Below are positions 51,945 to 63,935 of a stretch of DNA of 64,000 nt, piece after piece. Below the pieces are notes generated by a model. It had not been told where the DNA came from. It searched no databases and saw nothing but the letters and a program-made list of their open reading frames with translations. A program made the position numbers and the translations under genes. Each line of letters begins with the position of its first letter. Position 1 is the stretch's first letter. The DNA lies in contig NC_034410.1 in assembly GCF_002078875.1 (NCBI RefSeq), positions 98,954,871-99,018,870 of the forward strand. Reading direction: 5' to 3'. Origin of the DNA: Numida meleagris. Taxonomy: Eukaryota > Chordata > Aves > Galliformes > Numididae.

Positions 51945-51963
51945 AAAAAAAAAAAAAAAAAAA
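51945..51963 (+). repeat. poly(A) run, possible retroposed tail
   Basis: Nineteen A in a row, preceded by AATAAA at 51886-51891 and 51905-51910. The second lies about 35 bases upstream, near the usual cleavage distance. This is the look of a processed-transcript 3' end inserted in the genome. No upstream coding part is recognised and I did not identify flanking target repeats, so it may be chance. Confidence 0.35.
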
Positions 51964-54900
51964 CAAACAGCATGGTGTATTTTATCAAAGTAGACCAGAT
52001 ACTGTGCCCTTCTGTTCACCAACTGGATAGCATTAACAGGAACCAGATATGTATTTACATTAGAATTGAGCTCAGCAGATGCGGAGTGCTGGAGACTGGG
52101 CTTCTGACAGGTGTGTCCACAGGAAGTAAGTGGAGTGAAAACAGACGTGGATTTGATTTAATACTAGATTTGAGTAGATATAAATATGCAAAGCCAAATG
52201 AAAAAAAAAAAAACTGTTTTTGTTATATAATTACCACTTTCAGCTTTTTGTATTTAGAAATCGTATATTTTTGCCTCACCCAATACTGCTTTTTAATTTT
52301 ATTTCTCGGAAACAGGGGAAAAGTTTATCATTTGGATAGTGGAATATATGACAGCTGGAGGAATAATAAAAAAAAAAGACCGAATTCACCAGTTCTGAAA
52401 GCTTTGATAGCCAATTCATGAAAAGATTTGAATTTCAATGCCTTAATGTGTAGTGCGTATGACATTAAGCCTTAGACTGTGAATAAAACAAGAGGAGAAC
52501 GTTTGGAAGAAATGCCTTGTGTAATGAATACCATAATCAGCAAATCATTTGTATAGTGCTGACCGTAGTAATAAATGAGATATTTATTGTCTTCTCAGTG
52601 ACTAATATCCTTCTTGTTGTAAAGGAAAAACGTCACTGCTTATCTGTAGTATGTTGTTGTCAAGGTAATGAATTTGAAATGAGACTGTTGCAAAAAAACA
52701 AGAGTTCATAAACAAATTATTGTTTTGAACAACTGAAGATCACATCAAATTGAAGAAGTGCAAACAATTTCTGAGGTTTCCTTGCTAGCTTAGTTACAAA
52801 TGAATATTCAGTTCAAATGATTTTATTACACAAAATAATGAAGATATATAACCAAGGACAAAAATAAAACTTAAATTGATATACTCGACCTTTTAAAATA
52901 TTTAATTTTAATGATATCAATTTCAAATTCATTTCCATTGGAATTTTTACTACAATTTCAGACCATGTCTGATGATATGAATGGAAATATAGTCATTTGA
53001 GATGGTAATATAAATTAATGCTAAGGAAATCATAGCACTATTTATATTCTGTAAATAATTTTTTTATAGATAAAGCCAAGAGATAGTAAAATACAGTAGT
53101 AGTTCTAAATTAATTCTGCATTATACTTTGTCAGCAGTCTACATTTCAATTTATTTTTACTAATTTTTCCAAGTATCCCATAAGATCAAGCAGCATTGTA
53201 AGTTTTCAGAAAGTAGAGTGGTGTCTTTGGCATTGGGTAGAATCACGATACTGTTTAGCAGTGCATAGTATGGCTTAAATGAGTCCAGGGTTCAGGCTTC
53301 AACACTTTCAATAAGATGTTGAAATAATAATAATAAAAAAAAGGCATGTCAGTAAGCCAGTATAGGCCAATGGAGCCTCTAAGGTGTACATATATAATTT
53401 TAAATTGCTAAAAGCATGCCTCATGGTTGAACACAGCGAGGATCCTGATCCAATGCTTACTTGAAATCAGTGGCTCACACTGTGACTGTAATGTCTATCG
53501 TTGCCTTAAGCAGGCATTAGATTGTGTCAGTATATAAGTACAAAGATCACACCTTTTTCCTTTGAGGCCTGCTGGGTTATTAGCAGTTCAAAATATTACC
53601 TCCTAAATGCAATAATGATTTTCTTCTTTGCATGTATTGTTGGAAAGGCAAACCTGGTCAGAAAGGCCAGACTGCTACCTGGTCTCCTTTGTGTGTGTGG
53701 TTAATACTTTTGGTTTTCTTGACATTGTGTCAAGTACATGCATAAAAATGCTTTTGAAGGGAAAGAAAAGTTATGGAGGTTCAGAAATGTGTTAAGGTAC
53801 ATGGATAACTTCAGGTCCCACTTCAAGTTTGACTTTGTTCATTCTAGACAGATATTCCAGGCTTCTTTCAAAGGGAAAGTGAATCTCCACCCCATAAACT
53901 TGCCTATAACACATATTATCTTTGGCTCAGGTTAGGCATAATTTTAGGACTTAACAGAGATTGAAGTAGTGCTTGAGGCCATCTAAGCTGACTGGAATTT
54001 TAGCCACAGAGAGGGAAAGCTGGCTATTAGGCTCAATGATGAAAGATTAAGACACTATTTTTCCCTCTAAGGTTTTATAGTAGTTAAGACTGTCAAATTT
54101 GTTTCTCTGTAAATTACAGTTCCAGAGGTGAAAAGTCAAACTGCCTTTCAAGACAAGTTTTTCTAATTATAGTAATGAATATTTTATTAATATTCTGTTA
54201 GTAATGTATGATAATTGTACACTGGTGGGCTGTCACTTTCAGTCACATACAGAAAAAGTTCACAGATGCATTTTTATGTTGTTACGCCTTTGTCAGCTTT
54301 GATTCCTGTCAACAGTCGGCTTTATGCACATGAATGCTGTAAGATTTCAGAAATACATTTTGTCTGCAAGCCTGTTAAACGCTGCTACGTGTAAACTGTG
54401 TAGGTCAATGCATATCACTTGCTTTCTTTAACACTTCACCAGGGTTGTATGCTTCACTAGCTTTCACTTGCAGGGAGTAACTTCACTATGCAGGAAATAT
54501 ATGTAGGGAAAATCCTGTTGTACTAGTGGTGAATAAACACAAATTGGGAAATGTGGTAACTTCAAAGAAATACAGTGGAAAATGTACATCTTGTAGATTA
54601 AAAGTATTTCCTTAGGTGTCATAGAGATCTGTGCCACTAGTACTCAGAATCCTAGAGTTAATTTAATATATCTCCCTGAAGGAGTTTAGCTCAGTTTTGA
54701 GACCTGGGGATACACAGTGCTTCCCTGTGAACTTCATGGTCTTCACCTTCTAAAGCAGTTCTGGAACTTACTGTTGGCAGTGAATACTTTGATACAGGAG
54801 GTGTATGAAGAGAGAGGAGAAAAAAATTGTAAGGATTGCATGCTGCAAACTGCATAGAAGTATACTGGAATACCACAGAGGGACAGTGTATGCATATCTG

Positions 54901-55723
54901 AAGCTCTTTTTTTTTTTCTTTCCCTTGCATTATCTCTTATTCCAACTAGCTCCGAAGACTATTTGCTTTGTATTGCAGCCTTTACATATGGTTGAAGCCA
55001 TGTGTCACAGAATAAGAATGAAGTTTGCTTCCACAGTTGAAGGAAGAAAACCTAACTGGTGTTGGCATACATGCTTGTGTGGGCCATGTGTTAATTACCC
55101 ATGGTTGGAAAGGAAATGTATGCCAACTGTGTATGCACATGCTACAATGTGTACAGGATAAATTGCAATATTTGAATGTTTAATTCGTTATGCACTAAAA
55201 TCAATATTTTTTATTTTCCAACACTTATTGTCTTTAGATGTTTTTACAGTATTAAGTATTGTGTTTTTCAATTAAAAAAAAATTCAATTTCTGTTTAATA
55301 GTATCATACAAATGCGCAAAGAAGTTAAGAATTATACTGTAATGCTGGCCACCTCTTGCAATACAAAGGGACAAGTAACTGAAGTGGCCTGTGTTATCCG
55401 TTCTGCAGTCCAGCTGCAAACATAGAAGAAGAGCTTTGCAATTAGCCTTTGTAAATACTAACTGACAGCGGAGTAGGGTTTTGAGACTTGACTTTTCTGG
55501 GCTCCACTCCAAAATCTGGAATGAAATATACTTAAGTGACTGCATATCTTCCTGCCCTTTTCTCATCTGTCTCCCCTAGCTTGACTACTTTGTCTCCTTG
55601 TCTTGACTCATGTTCCTTCTATGTGCACTGCACTTTCTCACTCCCCTCTGTCTTTTTCTTTTTTTTTTTTTCCTCTTGAATCATGTTATATACTACCTCT
55701 GCTTTTTTCTTCCGTGCTCACTG

Positions 55724-56824
55724 TAGAATCACAGAATTGTTTGAATTGGAAGGGACCCTTAAAGGTCATCTATTCCGACCTCCCTGCAATGAACAGGGAA
55801 ATGCGCAGCTAGATCAGGTTGCTTAAAGCCCCGTCCAGCCTGACTTTGAGGGTCTCCAAGAATGGAGCTTCCACCACCTCCCCAGGCAACCTGTTCCAGG
55901 GCCTCACCGTGAAAGACTTTTTTTCTTATATCCAAACTAAATCTACTCTCTTCAAGTTTGAAACCATCTCCACTTGTCCTGTTACCACAGATCCTGCTAA
56001 ACAGTCTGTCCCCTTCTTTCTTATAACCCTCTTTTAGATACTGAAAGGCTGCTATCACGTCACCTCAGAGCCTTCATTTCTTCAGGCTGAACAGCCTCAC
56101 CTCTCTCAACCTGCCCTCGTAGGGAAGGTGTTCCACCCTTTGAATAATTTTTGTGGACCTCCTCTGGACATGCTTCAGCAGTTCTATGTCTCTCGTGTAC
56201 TGAGGATTCCACATCTGGATGCAGTACCCCTTGTGAAGTCTCTCTAGTGTGGTGCGCAGGGACAGAATCACCTCCCTTGCCCTGCTGGCCCCACTTCTTT
56301 TGATAAAACCCAAAATATGATTGGCTTTCTGTGCTGCAAGGGCGCATTGATGGCTCATGTCCAGCTTGCCATTCACCAGGAACCCCAAGTCCTTTACAGC
56401 TGGGCTGTGCTCTATCCTTTCATGCCTCTGCAAGTATTGGTAGTGGGGGTTGCCATGACCCAGGTGCAAGACTTTGCACTTGGATTTGTTCAGTCTCATG
56501 ACATTCGCTTGGGCCCACTGCTCAAGCCTGTCTAGATGTCTCTGGGTAACGTCCCATTCCTCAGGCATGTTGACTGTACCACACAGCTTGATGTCATTTG
56601 CAAACTTGTTGAGGGTGCAGATGATCCCACTGTCAATGTCATTGGTGAAGATGTTAAGGAGCGTAGGTGCCAATACTAACTTCTGAGGGACACCACTCAT
56701 CACTGACCTTCATGTCAACATCAAGATATTGACCACCTCTCTCTAGGTACGATCTTGCAACTGGTTCCCTATTCACTGAAGAGTCTACCCATCAAATCTA
56801 CATCTTTCCAAGTTGGAGAGAAGC
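55724..56824 (-). mobile_element. CR1 LINE, 5'-truncated, with ORF2 remnant
   Basis: A 1.1-kb CR1 copy on the minus strand, related to the one at 46152. The plus strand begins with the complement of the 3' terminus (GTAGAATCACAGAATTGTTT). The ORF2 part runs from about 56703 down to 55760. Similarity ends at about 56824 (AAGTTGGAGAGAAG), and a mariner derivative starts about 16 bases later. No further CR1 sequence is seen beyond the mariner, so the end is a true truncation rather than an interruption. Confidence 0.94.
56074..56703 (-). pseudogene. CR1 ORF2 C-terminal fragment, catalytic motif lost
   Basis: About 209 open codons on the minus strand encode the end of the CR1 reverse transcriptase and the following C-terminal region, with landmarks SGVPQKLVLAPTLLNIF, then KSKCKVLHLGHGNPHYQYLQ and HLPYEGRLREVRLFSLKK. 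The catalytic FADD box reads FAND, replacing an essential aspartate by asparagine, so this copy could not be active even if complete. A further piece continues in another frame at 55759-56058. Confidence 0.86.
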
Positions 56825-56841
56825 TAGAAATAGACTGTCAT

Positions 56842-57373
56842 CACAAGGGCTGCCCTGGAAGTAATACTTTGTATTTCATGATGTTTGCCCACAACGCCAG
56901 AGGCAGATGTTGGTGGTATGGCAGTAGAGGTTGAACCTTCCTGCCAATGTTCTGTTACATTTTGTTGCTGTGTGGCAGATTGTGTCTGACTTAGAAGTGC
57001 TTATGAAGCAAAGGTGTGTCACTGAATTCCTCCACACACAAAAAATGGCACCCACTGACATTCACTGACACGTGCTAAATGTTGATGGAGACCAAACAGT
57101 GGATTTGAGCACAGTGGAGTGGTGGGTGGTGTGCTTCAGCAGTGGCGATGACAACAGAGGGTCATCTCCACTGTTACAGGTTGTTATGAGCGCAGCATGC
57201 AGGCTCTTGTTCATCACTGGCAGAAATTGTGTAGCTAGTGGTGGTGACTATGTTGAATAATAGTGCTTTGTAGCTGGGAATTTGCTCTATTAAACAGTGT
57301 TATTGTGCTATTTGTATCTGCTGTAGTTTCTGTGGAAATACATAGAAGGCATTACTTTCAGAGCGACTTGTGT
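56842..57373 (+). mobile_element. mariner MITE-like element, internally deleted
   Basis: A non-autonomous mariner of the Galluhop/Mariner1_GG type with both ends present. The left end CAAGGGCTGCCCTGGAAGTA and the right end TTACTTTCAGAGCGACTTG are imperfect inverted repeats. Inside, the transposase N-terminus is readable (about 56985-57060, with MKQRCVTEFLH and MAPTDIH, then GDQTVDLSTVEWWVV at about 57081-57125). It is joined directly to the very C-terminus (SGGDYVE, stop near 57260). The catalytic core is missing, so the element needs transposase from elsewhere. Confidence 0.9.
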
Positions 57374-59677
57374 ATATCTTATTTTTGATATTTGTGCTAT
57401 GGTGTGCTATTGAATAATCATAGGCAATGAGAGGAGGGCTTTTGCCCACCTGCAGACTGAGGCACGTTCAGTGGTCCATGCTGGGAGTGGATTCTCTGGA
57501 GAAATAAAACATCAAGAGAATTTTTCTTAAAGCTTCTATCATACATACTTGAGATAAAAATGGCAGTTTTCAAAGTACACTTTTTGATAGCTTTTACAGT
57601 GTTTAAACCAGAATAGCCAATGGTTTTGTATGTTTAAAAATGGAATCAGTATTTTTCCAGTGAAATATTTTTATGCATTTAACATAAGAAAATCACTTTT
57701 CTAACTTTTATTCCCCAGAGTATCCTGGTGGCTCCTCTTTAAGCTTTTAAGAACTTAAGAGTTTGGGCTTTTTTCACTGTTTGTAGCTCAAATTTCAATG
57801 AAAAATCAAACTAGATCTAAGATTTGGGCTACCTGTAGTGAAGAGTTAAGGGCAGTTGCCATTAACGTAGGTTTTCTGTTGGCAGGAGAGATTGGTAGGG
57901 TATTGTGTGTGATGGCAGTAAGTCAGTGTCACTGTCCTACTCTAAATGACAGTCTAAAGTTAGAGGTGGATGGTGCTACCTACGCACAAGAAACAGAGAT
58001 TAACAGATAGTCCTGTGAAAGAACTTTGACAGATATGGCAGGAGGAGAAACCTGGCTGGGAAAGGCAAATATTTTCAGGCTACTGTAAACAGGAGTTACC
58101 AGGATTTTTGATGCAAGAATTTTGTACGGGAGTGAACCAAGGGGCATAGATCCTAAACAGAAAGACAATTAATATTGTTTTGGGAAGAGATCATATAGTT
58201 GCTCTCAAAAAGATTCTTAATCAGAAGAACAAAGATGAGCTAAGAAATCAACTGATGTGCTAAATTGTATATTCCAACAAGTATTGGCAGCGACAGAGGA
58301 GATGTTGCTTTAAATCCATGTACATTTACTCCATGAGATACTGGAAGGAAACTGCACTGGATATTTCTACATTGTTAAGAGTAAACTGACCTTGTGATGG
58401 AAATATTTGTAATTCGAGGAGCATACAGCAGATGGATTCTCTTCAAGAAAAAGGATAAATATTACTAAATACTACCATTTATTGGTGGAATTGAATTGGA
58501 GAGACTGTAATAGTACCTAAAATGGTTAAAGAAGCAACTTAACTGCTTTCGGGTTCTGTGATTTTTGCTAGACTTGAATGTAGTGCATGCATTAATCATT
58601 GGGTGAGACTACAGCTTCCAGTTCCTTTAGTTTTTGATGCAGAAGGAAAATCTTTTTGTTTTAATTCCTGTTAGAACTCTAAATAACCTTGTCTTAAGGC
58701 TGTAGCTATCATGCCCTGATAGATTTCCTCTTTTTCTTTTCAGTTTAAATCTTATTTTGTAAACTTTAGCTTAATTTTCAGCATTTTGACCTTTAAAAAC
58801 ATGTATTTGTAACCTGCTTGAGATGGTTTTAAAGAAAGAATTTAAAGATTTCCTTCTTCTTTAACCATTGTTAGTAGCTGGACAGAAGCATTCATTCACC
58901 TGATTTGACCTGATCTTTATTCCTTAATGTAAAGAAATCAATTGTATTTTAATTTCAGCTTCTTTATAGAGGGAGAGTAACGATATACAGAGATTGTTTT
59001 CACACAGATAGAATGTATGTTTTATATTGTTTTAGCTTCTACTTTTTCTGTTAGATTTCTTTGTACAAAAATTAGTTTGCTCTTGTTTTAGAGGCCTCCT
59101 GATAGAGAATAGAGTTGATTCTACTGCTAATAATAAACTGTTTTTCTCCCATCTGCACTATAAAAGTTATTAATCTTCAGTATCACTGTATTTCTCATAT
59201 CATATTTACAATTAAAATATTATTATAATGGTGATACTAAAGCGTTTTATTATTAACTCAGACACTAAAATACATGTGCTATCTGTAAGATAATATTTCC
59301 CACAGTCTCAGTTGAGTATAGCTGTGGAACCTTGTGTGTTGTTGGGGGAAATTACTTGTGCAGATGTGTATTTTAAGTACTTATCCTTTTATCCCATATT
59401 AGTGCCACATCTTAGACGATACTGAGCAGCTACTCAGCTGACAGCCCAGGAGGTATTGCTGTCCCTCAGAGAGAAGATTAAATTAGATCTTTTTTTTAGG
59501 CTTTACTTGGATTTCTGTTTTCTGTGGTGCAGGAGTGGATTTGAGTATCTTGCTTCCATGACAGACATCCCATTAAACACTCACACAATTGAAGTAGATA
59601 TTCCAAAGAAGAACCACTTCCGATCTGGTTAATTACAGCTTTGCAATGTGCTGTTTATTTTAGTGTCTTACTGCAGC

Positions 59678-59697
59678 TTTTTTTTTTTTTTTTTTTT
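59678..59697. repeat. poly(T) run
   Basis: Twenty T in a row, followed by CTCTACAG. This resembles a splice acceptor, but the frame after it (about 59706-59836) has no donor and no recognisable product. Confidence 0.8.
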
Positions 59698-59971
59698 CTC
59701 TACAGAGCTCAGAGGTTACCTCTTAATTTGTCTATTTTTATTAGCCATGGGCATGGCAATAGTTTGTCCTTGCAACAGAAGGAAATCAGTTAGCTTTGTT
59801 TTCTTCGATGTTAAAAATGTTGCATCAATAAGCTGATACTTTAACAGTATTATTTGGTTATGAAGTGATTTATAGAGGATTAGACTACACTCTTCTTGAG
59901 AATAAATGGATTTTATGCTTCAGCAATTAATGAAAAATTAATTTAATTTGACAGATGCTAACATGAGTTTC

Positions 59972-59988
59972 AAAAAAAAAAAAAAAAA
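59972..59988. repeat. poly(A) run
   Basis: Seventeen A in a row. The nearest upstream AATAAA is too far away (about 70 bases) for a typical retroposed tail. Confidence 0.75.
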
Positions 59989-61597
59989 CCTAAATCAAGT
60001 ATCTCTCTGTATCATTCTGGCAGTTCTTTTGTGGCATTGAAATTATTGTTATTCCTTAATTACATCTTGTTAAGGTCTATAAATAAGTTAGCATTGATCA
60101 TTTCATATCAAAATACACTTTGAACACTCCTATGATTCTCATATGGTTACAAGGGAATTCTGCAAATAATATTTGGAAACTATGACCTATTTTCTCATCT
60201 TCTTTAAAGCAAATGATAAGATAGGAAAACCTGTTTGGAACCAGTATAGGAAAATGGTTTATTGCAGTTTATCATTAGAGTAGCTGTATAATGATAAGCC
60301 TCAATGGAAAATTGGTACATGAAAGCTTCAGAGATTTGCTGAAGTTCAATGATTCCAAACTTGTCTGCCACTTGATTATATCTTGCATTTGGTTCTGTAG
60401 ATGTTTCCTAGGAATGCTTCAAGAATAATGGCTTGAGGCTTCCATCCACTGAGTGCATAATCACAAAGAAGCATAATGTTTCAGTAGGAAGGTCAGTAAA
60501 GATAAAAAACAACCATACCAATACCCTGGAGTATTAACCAAAATATATGTCTGTACATTTTTTTCTACAAATGCTTGTTATCAAACGTGGTAGTATTGTT
60601 TCTTCTGTAAGCATTTGACTGTTAGTGATGATTTTGTGTTATGTGGCTTGTACTTTTAGGCTTGGTAATGTAGATTTTTCTTGTCAGCTGTAAGCTAGAA
60701 TAAAACATGGCAGAACAGTATCATTTCAAGTGTGGACTACAGTGGCCAGAGGATACTGCATGAAGAACATTGTATTTGGTAGCCTGTTCTCTCTGGATGT
60801 GAAGGTTTTGATTTCTTATCCTCCTGAGGCACAGTGCTGAAGGGTTTTCTTCTTAGACAAAGCAAGAGGAGTTTCGTGATTTAGTGGATGAAATGCCAGA
60901 GTGGGATATAGTCACAGTTATGCTGCTCATCTGGGAGAGGAGATCTGGGTTCAGACTATATAGGGATATACGAATAGGTTAATTTAAAGTAAGCACAATA
61001 ATATGTCACTTGATATGTACCAATAACAAGAAACTCAGTGTCTTTTACCTAACACTGATTTTAATGACCCTCTAAATTCATTCCTCATTAGATTATCTGA
61101 AGCCTTTTAACATAGGAAATGAATCATGAAAATTTTTCAGCTTCAAATTATGTAACAAATTTGTGTAAGTGTAGATAAATTGAAGCAACAAAATCCACAT
61201 AAGATGCTCTCAATCTCTGTAAACTTTTATTTGGATATTTTAGGATTATGTTGGATCGGAAAAATAAGTTGATGTTTTCATGCCACTTCACCCATTTCTG
61301 TTCAGGGATGAAAGGGCTAATGGATCTGTCTTTGTTTTCTTTGCAGTTATGTGTTTTATATCTAATTTTAGTTGATATTTATGTCATTGCAGTATTAATT
61401 CTGAAGTCTGATTGATACTGCTGCCATCTTGTAGAAAACCATAATGCCTCTTGCTCTCTATTATTGCTACCCTTTGAAGTTAGGGTTGTTTTTTAATAAA
61501 AATAAGAAGTAACCAAGGTTTTAATAGATGTATGTCTATATACTTGGACAAAAGACAGAAGAATGGATGATCATGTAAAAGGATGTAGTTAATGGTT

Positions 61598-61622
61598 GGG
61601 TTTTGTTTGTTTGTTTGTTTTT
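61598..61622. repeat. (TTTG)n simple repeat
   Basis: A short run of GTTT units. Confidence 0.8.
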
Positions 61623-63110
61623 ATTATTTGTCCAACCACACCACTTAGATATTCTTGGCTTATTAGGCTGCTGTTTAGAAAATAGCGTATTTTTCTAAAA
61701 GCCTTGCTGTTAACGACAATAAAACAGACTGTACAGATCTTTTCAGATATGTCGGTGATCCTTATTGGAGAAGTCTCCCTGTGGAGGCTAGCAAGATAAT
61801 AATCTGAAGATTATCTCCCTCCTTGCTGTTGCTCAAGTCTCCTACGTGTAAGAGATGCATGGAAAGTGGTGACATTCTTGATCAGTGTAAGACCATCTGT
61901 GACCTTCCTGCAGGATAGGACTTTGAGATGTAAAAACATTACTTGATCAATTTAGCCAAAATTTCTGTCCAATTAGGGTTCCCAACTATGAATTACATTC
62001 AGATAAGTCTTCTGTGTTACATTATGTTGCATCAGTTTTGTTTAATGAATGTCGTCTTAAAGGACATGTTTTCTTTACAAATTCTATGTATGTCTATGGA
62101 CTGCAATAGTCTTGTAAAGGAAATTTATGCATGAATCAGATCATTATAAGATTGCAAAGTTTGAATTTCTCCCCTGTGTAACTGGCTGAATTTGGCCTGG
62201 TGTAGTTTTGTGCTAAAGAAACTGCTCCCTAAAGGCCTTTATGAACTGCTGAACATGAAATTTTCACTCCCTTCTGAATAATAATCAGTTATGACTTCAT
62301 GAATTAAAAGAGACATACATCATAATGTATTGACCTGAAAGGTTTATGCTGACTAAAAAATAATCTCCTTCACTATTTACTTAAAGCAAAAAAATAAACT
62401 GTTGCTCAGCAAAACATCAAGGCAAGACAGTGAACTTAAAGCTTTCACCATACCCCACTTAAACCAAAAGCTTTATTTTCTGAAAACCTGAGTCTGGCTC
62501 TGAATCTGAGCATTACGAACAAAAAAATTTGTAAACCAGATCTCTGTCCTGACTCCTTGGGATCTCTAAATTTCTCATAGGTAGATTCTGAATTTGCGGA
62601 CAGTTACCTTGATCTGTTGCTTAAAGGTTCTGGCTATCAGAAAGATTCTTAGAGCCAGATAGTAAATTTTACCTGGAGTTTGTTAATGAACTCCTGAAAT
62701 CTTAGCAAACCAGCCTGGACCTGAAACTTGAATTTGTGCTTGTGATCAGACTGGATATAATATGGGTTCATGGAAACCCATTATTGTCTTCAGAGAAGCT
62801 AAATAGGATGTAGTCATGTGCAGATCTGATCTCATTAGTTAACATTGTTCCCAATCTCAATATTGCTGATGTCTGAGGAGTCTAAAAAACAGAAGTGAAT
62901 TATCACATGAATTCCCAAGTCATGCACATATGTGAATTTTACTTTCTTGGTTGTGTTACTACAAAAGGAAAAGAATATATGGAAATGTTTTATATCATAT
63001 TCACACCTAGTGAATACAGCCGATAAAAATAGCTAAAAGTAAACTGATCTTCTTGGGTTTTGTTTTTAAGTCAGTAGGTATTTATTTTGAGAGACAAAAT
63101 GAGTAAAACA

Positions 63111-63935
63111 GTAGAATCACGGAATCATAGAATTGCTCAGGTTGGTAAGGACCTTCAAGATCATCAAGTCCAACCACAACCTAGCCATACTACTCTAACA
63201 ACCCACCACTAAATCATGTCCCCGAGCACCACATCCAAACGGTTTTTAAACACATTCAGGGATGGTGACTCAACCACCTTCTTGGGGAGCCTGTTCCAGT
63301 GCTTAACAACCCTTGCTGTAAAGAAGTTGTTCCTGAAATCCAACCTAAACCTCCCCGGCGCAACTTGAGGCCATTTCCCCTTGTTCTGTCACCTGTCACC
63401 AGTGAGAAGAGACCAGCCCCGCTCTCACTGCAGTCACCTTTCAGGTATTTTAAGAGAGCAATGAGGTCTCCCCTCAGCCTCCTCTTCCCCAGACTAAACA
63501 GCCCCAGTTCCTTTAGTCGCTCCTCATGGGACATATTCTCCAAGCCCTTCAAAAGCCTTGTTGCCCTTGTTTGGACCTGCTCCAGCACCTCAATGTCCTT
63601 TCTGTATTGAGGCACCTAAAACTGAACACAGTACTCGAGGTGAGGCCTCACCAATGCCGAGTACAGGGGCAGGGTGACTTCCCTAGTTCTGCTCACCACA
63701 CCATTCCTGATACAAGCCAGGATGCCATTGGCCTTCTTGGCCACCTGCGCACACTGCTGGCTCATATTCAGCCAACTGTCCACCAGCAGACCAAGGTCCC
63801 TTTCCGTCAGGCAGCTTTCCAGCCACTCCTCCCCAAACCTGGGTTGTTGTGACTGAAGTGCAGGACCTGACACTTGGCCCTGTTGAAACTCATAAGGTTT
63901 ACCTTGGCCCATCGATGCAGTCTATCCAGGTCCCT
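63111..63935 (-). mobile_element. CR1 LINE, 5'-truncated
   Basis: A CR1 copy on the minus strand. The plus strand opens with clear complements of the 8-bp terminal repeats (GAATCACGGAATCATAGAAT) and then the CR1 3' UTR. The ORF2 C-terminal portion follows in two minus-strand pieces (63912-63616 and 63615-63256) with landmarks [39 protein letters not shown] and [20 protein letters not shown]. The 3' UTR type differs from the copies at 46152 and 55724, so it belongs to another CR1 subfamily. Similarity ends at about 63935, inside the window, so it is truncated rather than cut by the window edge. Confidence 0.95.

Larger units (their letters stand above)
47713..55723. other. AT-rich non-coding DNA
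   Basis: No gene is supported. Poly(T) 50084-50100 and poly(A) 51945-51963 lie here. A 150-codon plus-strand frame at 51972-52421 is AT-rich with lysine- and phenylalanine-rich low complexity, and I regard it as chance. Other frames, for example 49930-50262 and 54805-55161, are the same in character. Confidence 0.6.
57374..63110. other. AT-rich non-coding DNA
   Basis: No gene is supported. The block contains T20 (59678-59697), A17 (59972-59988) and TTTG-type (61598-61622) simple repeats, and a stretch at about 60857-60977 that looks either exon-like or like a decayed tRNA-derived SINE. Confidence 0.6.

Noticed and set aside
51972..52421. 150-codon plus-strand frame after a poly(A) run
   Set aside because: AT-rich, K/F/Y-rich composition with an internal A-run and no domain; I judge it chance.
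63299..63852. Plus-strand frames of about 100 codons at the right end
   Set aside because: They are antisense shadows of the CR1 ORF2 remnant on the minus strand.
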